From Candidatus Heimdallarchaeota archaeon (lineage in GTDB: Archaea > Asgardarchaeota > Heimdallarchaeia > Heimdallarchaeales > Heimdallarchaeaceae): DNA of 32,931 bases. The position numbers were made by a program, and so were the translations under genes. The stretch is from contig JAEOTG010000189.1 in NCBI GenBank assembly GCA_016839985.1, positions 1 through 32,931 on the forward strand, given 5' to 3'. This document shows, in pieces, positions 14,786 through 21,837 of the stretch (its first letter is position 1; the number at the start of each line of letters is the position of its first letter). A model generated the notes under the pieces. The model worked only from the letters and a program-made list of their open reading frames with translations. It was not told the DNA's origin and ran no database searches.

Positions 14786-17575
14786 TTATTTAAACCAAGT
14801 ATCAAGCGATTTTTGACCTTCAATCGATTCTTCCCAAGAGATTCCTATAGTATCTATTAGCTGAATTAAAGTGGATTTCAGTAATTCTTTAACTTTAGGA
14901 ATATCTACATCGGTCTTAACAGCTAATTGAATTGGTTTAACAGAGCACTCATTTGATCCTACAATTTTGTCAGATAATTGAATAGGAAGATTTTGAATTT
15001 TAAAGGATTTGGTCTTAATAAAACTAATTACACTACCTATATTCGGTTTTTCACCTTCAGGATAAGCTTGCATCAATTGTATTGCAGCTTGTAAAGGTTG
15101 TGTCCAACTATCATATTGTTCAAGTCTTTTAGAGAGTGTTACACTTATAGCTAAATCTTCTAAATCAAATTCTTTCTTTGATATCTTTCTCATTTGTCCT
15201 TGAATTATTTTTACAATTTTTTTCTTCGCTTCTTCTAGTTCTTCTGACGTTTGTACATCAGATAGAATCACTAAAGCTTCTTCAAAAGGTCTCTTTGCTA
15301 ATATTGGAGTATTTTTTTTCTTTCCCATTAATCCCTTAACAATTGGGGATCCTCTCGTTGTTATACCAAAATAATTCTTCTTTCTATCAGAAAGACCGCA
15401 ATACCTGAAAACATAATCTGTTGAGAGTTCTATTTGAAAAGTATTCATGCTCCATTCTTCTAATTCTTTGATATCTTCAGATCGTGGTTCAAGTACAAAA
15501 ATACTATCTGTGTCTCCATAAAGAACTCGAAGTCCTAGCTTTTCTTCACAATATTGTTTTGTTTTAGATATTGCTTCTCTTGCCAATGCTGCCGTAGATT
15601 CAGCAACTGGGGGGCAATATAAAGCAAAATTGTCGGAGCCAAACACACCATAACTCGCATTAAGTAAAACTTTCAATGAAGATTGTATAACATCACTTAG
15701 ATTTCTTTCATTATCGCTTAGGTTTTTATCTTTTGCTCTGTCTTTAAACCAATATATCCTCATATCTCTGATAAAACCAACCAACATTGAACTAATACCA
15801 GGTATTTGAACACATACCCAATGGTTTGTTTCCGGTATTTTATTAGATTTACATTCTTTATGATTGCAATTTATTGTTTCATATGAAAGATTTCGAGTTT
15901 TAATTATTGAAGGGTAAAGGGATGCAAAATCCAAGACGTGAACATTCCACCAAACTCCTGCTGCTGGTTCTATAACAATAGCTCCTTGATACTTCTTTCC
16001 TTTAATTATAGCTTCTGTTGATGTGTCTCCTTTAAGTTGCAGAATATCAACAGGTCTTGGTATCAAGTACTCCCTAAGACGATGTTCATAGTACATCCAA
16101 TTTTGTATCCAGATACTTACACTTGATCTTGTAAAATCATCAATTGGCATTTTCGTGATTCTTGATAGCATGAAGATGAGTTCCATCGATTGGTTATTAT
16201 TGAAACTAGTTAATTCTATTGTAATTTCAGCATCTCTGGCATTGTATTTGATTAATTCTTCCAACTCTAATTCCCATATCTCTTTTTCATGTTGCATTTT
16301 TTCTTTGCCTAAGAGTGTTTTTCCAAGTTCATCTAATGTAACTTTATCATAAGCTGCACCAAATGCGTAAATTCTCATAGCTGGTTGTCTAAAGAATCGA
16401 TAAAGATCTATATGAATCCCGTGAGCTAGATAAACATCTTGTGACCGAGTTCGAACAAAAGGAATCAATTTTTCATCAATTTTGAGCTTCATTGCTCTAT
16501 TGTCTAAATACAGAAAATCGAAATTATCACCATTAAATGTAATTATTATTGGATATTTTCCAATTTCTTGAAATACTGCAGTTAGTAGATCCTTCTCATT
16601 ATCAAATTCCTTTACTTCTTTTTCAATATGTTCTTTGTTAATTTTCTTTTTTTCCTCATTCAGAACAAATACAACAGTTTTGCCTTTATTATTAGTCATT
16701 CCTACTGAAATGACTTTTTCATCCGCTGCATGAGGATTCGGGATTTTATTTTTTTCACTATGCAATTCAATATCTACTGAACATCGGTTTATGTCAGGTA
16801 TTGAGGCAAAAAAAACAGGCATGTATTGTTCTACTAATTCAATTATCTCTGGTTTTTGATCTTCGAAAATTGTCAGAATCCCTTTTCGTGTTTCCGCAGA
16901 GATTTTTGGTTCTATTCTAACTAGATTACCATCTTTTATGGAATAGCGAAGACCAGGGATTAAGGTTCTATCATAAATATAATTCAAATGATATCTAATA
17001 TTAGCCTCAAAGGAAGGAGAAATTTTCTCTCTGTAGCTATTACTTCTTCCTCCAATCGCTAATGGATTAGTTGCTAAAACTTTTGTTAGAGTAAGTTCTT
17101 TTTCTCCCAGAAGGCTTTTTTTCTTTACAATTTCACATCCTACAAATTCCTTTTGATTAGCTAAAAAACTTTCCACATCAGCTTTTTTCATCGTTGTAAG
17201 TAGATATGGTAGATGATTTGTATTATCATACCATCTGTAGATTTTTCCATCTTCAGGATTGAACAATTTCACATAAGCTTTTTCTTTTTTACCATCATAC
17301 TTCACATCAATCAAATAAGAAGGAGAAAGATTTTTTGGTGCGAGTATAACATACTCACTCCCCTTTTCTTCATCGCTTTTATCTTTGATATTTTGTTGTT
17401 TTATTGGTTTTTTATTTATGTTAGATGTAGGTTTGTTCTCTGAAGTAATTTCTTCATCTTTTAATGAGTTGTGAGTCGCTTCCTTTTCTTCATCATTTTC
17501 CTCATTTTCTTGAAAATAACTAGCTAGATCTCGATTGATACTAGTTTTATTGTTATTTTCTTCCATTTCTTTCAC
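14786..17575 (-). CDS. DNA polymerase, family B, with C-terminal PCNA-binding motif
   Basis: A replicative or repair DNA polymerase with proofreading, 929 aa. The acidic, low-complexity N-terminal tail (1-72) is longer than usual. 3'-5' exonuclease motifs are Exo I 'VDIE' (267-270), Exo II 'FNGDNFDF' (347-354) and Exo III 'YNARDAE' (444-450). Polymerase motifs are A 'DFASLYPSI' (549-557), B 'KVLLNASYG' (635-643) and C 'YGDTDS' (686-691), all with intact catalytic acids, plus 'KKNYFG' (732-737). The protein ends QKSLDTWFK (921-929), a textbook PIP box for the sliding clamp. The start may be this GTG or the ATG four codons in at 17566; a TATA-like run at about 17593-17605 allows either with a very short leader. 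Confidence 0.96.
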   Translation of the reverse strand: MKEMEENNNKTSINRDLASYFQENEENDEEKEATHNSLKDEEITSENKPTSNINKKPIKQQNIKDKSDEEKGSEYVILAPKNLSPSYLIDVKYDGKKEKAYVKLFNPEDGKIYRWYDNTNHLPYLLTTMKKADVESFLANQKEFVGCEIVKKKSLLGEKELTLTKVLATNPLAIGGRSNSYREKISPSFEANIRYHLNYIYDRTLIPGLRYSIKDGNLVRIEPKISAETRKGILTIFEDQKPEIIELVEQYMPVFFASIPDINRCSVDIELHSEKNKIPNPHAADEKVISVGMTNNKGKTVVFVLNEEKKKINKEHIEKEVKEFDNEKDLLTAVFQEIGKYPIIITFNGDNFDFLYLDNRAMKLKIDEKLIPFVRTRSQDVYLAHGIHIDLYRFFRQPAMRIYAFGAAYDKVTLDELGKTLLGKEKMQHEKEIWELELEELIKYNARDAEITIELTSFNNNQSMELIFMLSRITKMPIDDFTRSSVSIWIQNWMYYEHRLREYLIPRPVDILQLKGDTSTEAIIKGKKYQGAIVIEPAAGVWWNVHVLDFASLYPSIIKTRNLSYETINCNHKECKSNKIPETNHWVCVQIPGISSMLVGFIRDMRIYWFKDRAKDKNLSDNERNLSDVIQSSLKVLLNASYGVFGSDNFALYCPPVAESTAALAREAISKTKQYCEEKLGLRVLYGDTDSIFVLEPRSEDIKELEEWSMNTFQIELSTDYVFRYCGLSDRKKNYFGITTRGSPIVKGLMGKKKNTPILAKRPFEEALVILSDVQTSEELEEAKKKIVKIIQGQMRKISKKEFDLEDLAISVTLSKRLEQYDSWTQPLQAAIQLMQAYPEGEKPNIGSVISFIKTKSFKIQNLPIQLSDKIVGSNECSVKPIQLAVKTDVDIPKVKELLKSTLIQLIDTIGISWEESIEGQKSLDTWFK

Positions 17576-17719
17576 ATCTAGTAGATTGTTTTAGTTTTAT
17601 AAATCTGTTCAGTGATATCTATAAAATACTATGTTATTGTCCGTGATGTACTTACATCGAATAATATTAAAATATTTCATTAGAATAGTTTAGTATTGAC
17701 TTTGCAATAGTTTTATTTA

Positions 17720-18175
17720 GTGTTTAATTTCGATTTATCTATGAAATCTTTTCGCGATAATATAAAACAAATTCATTTCCTTAAATTAGAAAAAGGGGAA
17801 GATATACTAGAAAGCATAATCAGTTATTGCAAAGAAGTAAATATCAATTCTGGAGCTATTGTTGGCATAGGTGCTGTGAAAAAAGCTTCACTTGGTTATT
17901 ACGATCTCAAATCTAAATCCTATCTTACAAATGATTTTGATTTTAATGCTGAAATCATCAATTGTATAGGTAACATCGCAATTAATGAACAAACAAAAGA
18001 ATACATTGCACATATTCATATGACTATTGGTGATGATAAAGGAAGAACATATGGGGGACATCTTTTGCCAAATAATCCTATTAGCGTGACAGGGGAATTT
18101 ATTATATTTGAAACTACTACAAAGCTTTCTAGAAAAATTGAAAATGAATTTCAGCTGCTACTTCTTGATTTATAA
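17720..18175 (+). CDS. PPC (DUF296) domain protein, possible DNA-binding protein
   Basis: A PPC-fold protein of about 145-151 aa. It reads 'LEKGEDILESIISYCKE' (about 23-39), 'SGAIVGIGAVKKASLGYYD' (46-64), then 'AHIHMTIGDDKGRTYGGHLL' with the His residues typical of PPC proteins, and 'VTGEFIIFE'. In plants this domain carries AT-hook motifs and binds DNA; archaeal and bacterial forms are small stand-alone trimers of uncertain role, and no AT-hook is seen here. The start is unclear. The GTG at 17720 opens the frame, but the ATG at 17741 removes seven residues outside the domain. It is divergent from DNA polymerase B. Confidence 0.85.
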   Translation: MFNFDLSMKSFRDNIKQIHFLKLEKGEDILESIISYCKEVNINSGAIVGIGAVKKASLGYYDLKSKSYLTNDFDFNAEIINCIGNIAINEQTKEYIAHIHMTIGDDKGRTYGGHLLPNNPISVTGEFIIFETTTKLSRKIENEFQLLLLDL

Positions 18176-18271
18176 CTCCTTCCTTTAAAATCAACAATCT
18201 GTTTAGATATTAACCTCTAACAAACTTTTAATAATGTGATATGAGTTTATCATATTGAAAAAAACTTCACA

Positions 18272-19285
18272 GTGGTTGCATTGTCAGATATAATTCAAGA
18301 AATACTAGAAAGTGGAGCAATATTAGTTGTTAATCCAATGATTTTAGAAACAGACCCTGATGATTTCCTAGAACATTATGGTCACATTGTAGATACAATA
18401 GCCTTAGTTGCAAAAGGAAGGTCAGGATACACATTTTATCAAAGCAATAGCGCTCCTCAAGCTCCAAATAATGGTGTATTTTTCCACTCATTTTGTACTA
18501 TAGGCGACAATATGGGCATTAAAATAGATGCTTTTCTTTATGTTCATGGAGATAATTTTTTATCTCAAAATACTGACTTCAGAGTAGTAAATAGTGAAGG
18601 AGCAACTATTTCCTCATATGCTTGTCCAAGTCAAGAAAATTTAAGCAAATATATAGCTTCTATTGCCTCTGAAATAGCTCAATACCCTATAACTTCATTA
18701 GTTCTTGATGATTTAATGTTGCCAAATAAAAGAGCTTGTTTCTGTGATAGATGCAGAAGAATTTTTGCAGGCAAATGGAATGTAGAAAGAGATTTTAGTT
18801 TTGAATTTCTCGAATCCAGAGATTTATTAGTAGATTGGTACGATTATAGATCAACCTATATTAATCAAACATTAAGAGAAATAACTGACACAATAAAGAG
18901 CCAAAAAAATATTGATTTAGCAGTTGTAGTTAAAGCTGATAAAGAAACTGAATCTTTATCTGGCTCTCCAGAGCATTTTGGTCAAAATCTAGGGGAATTG
19001 GCAAAGATAACTAACAATTTGATAATTCATGTTAACCCATGGAGTGAAAGTTTTCCTGCGGTAAACAGTCCAGAATATAAACAAATACTCAACACTCTAT
19101 CTTTGATTGAAGAGTATTCAGGTTCTGGCTTGAAACCTTCGCTTTATTTCTGGAATATAAACTCTACAGAGAAATTAAATTTAACAATCAAGCTTAGAGA
19201 TGAGATCAATGCTGAAAACTTGTTTATAGAACCTTCCCTTCCACACGATTTTACAAAAAGAAGAACAATAAATCTTGGGTTTTAA
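18272..19285 (+). CDS. Glycosidase-like TIM-barrel protein of unknown substrate
   Basis: 337 aa, cytosolic (no signal peptide). 'YACPSQENLSKYIASIASEI' followed by 'SLVLDDLMLPNKRACFCDRC' (about 142-161) follows the pattern of glycosyl-hydrolase-like barrels (GHL10/DUF4015-like), in which a strand ends in acidic residues near a 'CxC..C' segment. Asp146 and Asp147 are candidate active-site residues, and Cys156, Cys158 and Cys161 may bind metal. Later strands 'DLAVVVKAD' and 'NLIIHVNPWSE' fit further barrel strands. The start is a GTG at 18272 or a TTG at 18281, with no clear ribosome-binding site. It starts a three-gene cassette, ending 2 nt before the next ATG. The substrate is unknown, and the barrel call is by pattern only. 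Confidence 0.6.
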   Translation: MVALSDIIQEILESGAILVVNPMILETDPDDFLEHYGHIVDTIALVAKGRSGYTFYQSNSAPQAPNNGVFFHSFCTIGDNMGIKIDAFLYVHGDNFLSQNTDFRVVNSEGATISSYACPSQENLSKYIASIASEIAQYPITSLVLDDLMLPNKRACFCDRCRRIFAGKWNVERDFSFEFLESRDLLVDWYDYRSTYINQTLREITDTIKSQKNIDLAVVVKADKETESLSGSPEHFGQNLGELAKITNNLIIHVNPWSESFPAVNSPEYKQILNTLSLIEEYSGSGLKPSLYFWNINSTEKLNLTIKLRDEINAENLFIEPSLPHDFTKRRTINLGF

Positions 19286-19287
19286 AA

Positions 19288-20604
19288 ATGAGTCTTGAAA
19301 AAGCTATTGAAGAAATTAAGAAAATGTTTTGGGGTGTTTTAAAGGGAAAATTCAACCCAGATGAAGAGGAGGAAGTGAAAGCCCATCTTATTACCAATTT
19401 AGCAACACTCACATCTTATGCAAAAACCTGCTTACCTCCTGAACAACAAGAAGAATATGAAAATCATTTCAAAAAAGCAAAAGATGCACTACTTAAATTT
19501 GATAGTGCTGGTCCTTGGTTTAGAGAACTTCCAGAAATGATAGATACGGTTTATAATATTATTACACATGCTAATATGCTTCAGATTGAGTATCATCGCT
19601 TCAGTGGAGAAGGAGATGACGCAGTACAGTTCTTTCAATCAAAGCTCGAAACTATAGAAATGAATGTCGCTTCCTTAAATGAAGATTTAAAGAAAATAAA
19701 AATACAGATGGAAACCATTCTGCAACTTCAAGGACAAAAGGTACAAGAACCATTAGATAAGGAAACACCACCTCAAGTTGAGATTTCTGATGATATAGAA
19801 CCAGAAAATGAAGATGAAGAGGAACTAGAAGAAGTATTAGAAGAAGAGAAAGTGCCTGAAGAACCAGATATAGAGGAACCGGAAGAGGAGAAAGAAGTAG
19901 AAATAACTGTAGATACTAAAGAGTTAATTGAAGGAATAGAACTTGCATCACAATATGAATTTGAGCAAGAACCTTTCATGCAAACCATTGAATCAGAACA
20001 AGAATCTCTTAAGAAGCTAGCCAATTTGTTATCAGCTTTAGATCCAGGTGATGATACTGTTATATCACCTCTAACAGAAAAATTGATGGCTATCGGAGAA
20101 GAAGATGAAATAACAATATCTGAAGAACCAGCAGTTATTGAAGAAGGTTTAAGCGATGTTGAATTAGAAGAAGTTCAAGAATTTCATAGATCTGTTTCTA
20201 GAGTGGGTAAAGTTCTCTCTACACCTCAATATGAAGAGGATGCTGCTAAATTCGTTTCATCTATCAAAGAAACAATTGCCCATGTATCACAAGAAAAGGA
20301 TTTGGAAGCTGGAGAAAAATCTGCATTAACAAAAATAATAGAAGAAGAGACAGGAGAATTGGAGAAAGCTCCTGTTCAAACAGATGATATTCAAAACATA
20401 ATCAAGCATCTAGAATCCAAAAGACAAAAAGCAGTTGAAAGAATTCAACAACTTGAACAAGCTTTGAATTCTGAGAAAATTGACGAAGAGGAATGGCAAG
20501 AACTTAGAATAAAAGCTGAGCGTCATATGTTGCGTGTTGAAGACACTTTAGATGGATATAAAAGATATCTAGAAAAATTGCAGAGTCAAGATATAGGTAG
20601 TTGA
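19288..20604 (+). CDS. Acidic coiled-coil protein of unknown function
   Basis: 438 aa, not recognised. The N-terminal domain (1-110) is helical with Trp and Pro landmarks ('KMFWGVLKGKFNPDEEEE', 'AGPWFRELPEM'). Residues of about 115-150 form a coiled coil. Residues of about 155-215 are extremely Glu/Asp-rich and probably disordered. The rest is helical, ending in a long coiled coil (about 370-435). There is no zinc site, membrane segment or nucleotide-binding motif. Two nucleotides separate it from the TIM-barrel gene upstream and 11 from the BtuR-like gene downstream, so the three are probably made together. It could be a scaffold that holds the two flanking proteins; this is inference. Confidence 0.75.
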   Translation: MSLEKAIEEIKKMFWGVLKGKFNPDEEEEVKAHLITNLATLTSYAKTCLPPEQQEEYENHFKKAKDALLKFDSAGPWFRELPEMIDTVYNIITHANMLQIEYHRFSGEGDDAVQFFQSKLETIEMNVASLNEDLKKIKIQMETILQLQGQKVQEPLDKETPPQVEISDDIEPENEDEEELEEVLEEEKVPEEPDIEEPEEEKEVEITVDTKELIEGIELASQYEFEQEPFMQTIESEQESLKKLANLLSALDPGDDTVISPLTEKLMAIGEEDEITISEEPAVIEEGLSDVELEEVQEFHRSVSRVGKVLSTPQYEEDAAKFVSSIKETIAHVSQEKDLEAGEKSALTKIIEEETGELEKAPVQTDDIQNIIKHLESKRQKAVERIQQLEQALNSEKIDEEEWQELRIKAERHMLRVEDTLDGYKRYLEKLQSQDIGS

Positions 20605-20615
20605 ATAGATGACCT

Positions 20616-21041
20616 ATGACACACCAAGTACATTTCTATTATGGTGATAGATTAAGAGCGTTTCATGCGGGATTAGGGATAATTATAAGAGCACTAGGTC
20701 ATTCAATTAAATCGGAAATCCTTTTCTTAGATGAATCTTATGCGTGGGTTGAGGACATTATTTCTCTGAAAGAGATTTCAGTAAAGATTATCTCAATTGA
20801 TGATCATCCAAAAGTTCAAGACTTCTTACTTAAAGAATTTGATAAGATTGAAGACACAATCCTTCTTATAGCTAATATTGATTTGATTGTTCAACACCAA
20901 GTATTAGAAATGAAAGAGTTGATTCATTTACTAAGTAGAACAAAGAAACAAAATGAAGTAATACTAACAAGTGAAGCAAAATACATAGAATTTGAGGAAA
21001 TTGCTGATTATGTAAGTTTTATATCAGTTAGAAAAATGTAA
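20616..21041 (+). CDS. Degenerate BtuR/CobO-like P-loop protein (likely pseudoenzyme)
   Basis: 141 aa. It aligns by eye with the cobalamin adenosyltransferase fold. 'FYYGDRLRAFHAGLGIIIRALGH' (residues 7-29, quoted here for the pattern G-D-x(6)-A-x-L-G-x(3)-R-A-x-G-H) stands where BtuR has G-x-G-K-G-K-T-x-A-A-x-G. 'TILLIANIDL' (81-90) stands at the LLLDE strand, and 'NEVILTSEA' with 'EIADYVSFISVRK' at the 'EIIITGRN' and metal-end segments. The P-loop lysines and Thr and the acidic Walker B residues are lost, so ATP-dependent catalysis is unlikely. The C-terminal region is also shorter. It is last in the TIM-barrel/acidic-protein cassette, and its 3' end overlaps the convergent Trm5-like gene by 18 nt. 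Confidence 0.6.
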   Translation: MTHQVHFYYGDRLRAFHAGLGIIIRALGHSIKSEILFLDESYAWVEDIISLKEISVKIISIDDHPKVQDFLLKEFDKIEDTILLIANIDLIVQHQVLEMKELIHLLSRTKKQNEVILTSEAKYIEFEEIADYVSFISVRKM

Positions 21042-21821
21042 ATCAACCGCAAAATGACCTATTCTTGGTGCAATCCATCTGATAAATCGTATTATTTTAA
21101 TTGTGAAATCACATATAATTTTATTGTTTCTTAAAATGTGATGGATTTTTTCTTCAACATCTTCTTTTCTTATTTGTTTGGTTTGAACATGGTTTGTTAT
21201 TTGCCAATGTATAACTCCTGATTTTTCCTTGAGTGATTCGTAAGCTACTGGCAATGATTTCTCTGCTTCTAGAGGGAGAGGAAGCAAAACTCTATTTATT
21301 TTGTTGTAGAACAACTTTGGGACTATAACAAATGCGTCCCCTGAATAAGGATAAATATTATCCTGGCATTTATTCAGAACAATGTTTTTGCACAAATAAT
21401 TATATGCTATATCATTAATTTCGATACAATGAATCTTGCAAGTTTGCTGTTTTGTTGAGATAGCTACATCAAACGGTCCAACTCCTGCAAAAAAGTTGAG
21501 TATTGTCTCCCTCTCTTTAACTAAATTAGCTATTCTCTGCCTTTCATAACTAAGTTTTGGTGAAAAAAAAGTGTGAATAGGATTTAGTAAAAAACCATTT
21601 CCATGCTCTCTGTAGGTTGTTTCAAACTCCTCTTCTCCTAATAAAAACTTTAGTTCTCTTTTTCTTTCTTTTCCATATATTTTTGATATCTGGACTAGAA
21701 CTGTTCTAATGTAAGGGTGTTTTTGCATTTTTTTTCTAGCAAAATCTTCCAATACTTTTGTATCTTCTCTTTCTCTTAAAATCATAATGTGTCCAATAAT
21801 CTCAAATGGAATGCTTTTCAT
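21024..21821 (-). CDS. Trm5/Tyw2-family tRNA methyltransferase
   Basis: A SAM-dependent enzyme of the family that makes m1G37 in tRNA (Trm5) or the aminocarboxypropyl step of wyosine synthesis (Tyw2). The N-terminal 'IPFEIIGHI' (4-12) is typical. 'FFSPKLSYERQRIA' (85-98), the SAM loop 'NFFAGVGPF' (109-117), 'IEIN' (133-136) and 'GDAF' (161-164) follow. Where Trm5 usually has N-L-P, this protein has 'LLPLPLEAEKSLP' (179-191), i.e. Pro at the Asn position. Tyw2 has a different segment there, so Trm5-like is more likely. The 265-aa length lacks the N-terminal D1 domain of long Trm5 forms. It ends the citrate operon, 16 nt after ATP-citrate lyase A. Confidence 0.82.
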   Translation of the reverse strand: MKSIPFEIIGHIMILREREDTKVLEDFARKKMQKHPYIRTVLVQISKIYGKERKRELKFLLGEEEFETTYREHGNGFLLNPIHTFFSPKLSYERQRIANLVKERETILNFFAGVGPFDVAISTKQQTCKIHCIEINDIAYNYLCKNIVLNKCQDNIYPYSGDAFVIVPKLFYNKINRVLLPLPLEAEKSLPVAYESLKEKSGVIHWQITNHVQTKQIRKEDVEEKIHHILRNNKIICDFTIKIIRFIRWIAPRIGHFAVDLHFSN

Positions 21822-21837
21822 TTAAACCAATTTCAGT

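Noticed and set aside
19773..20024. Open frame on the minus strand giving a Ser-rich product
   Set aside because: It is the reverse of the Glu-rich, GAA/GAG-dense part of the acidic coiled-coil gene (GAA read backwards gives TTC/TCT/TCC), has no ribosome-binding site and looks like no protein family.
21024..21821. Reading the methyltransferase as Tyw2 (wyosine aminocarboxypropyl transferase)
   Set aside because: The segment after the third SAM-site strand reads L-P-L-P followed by helix, closer to Trm5 N-L-P than to the Tyw2 pattern as I recall it; kept only as an alternative.
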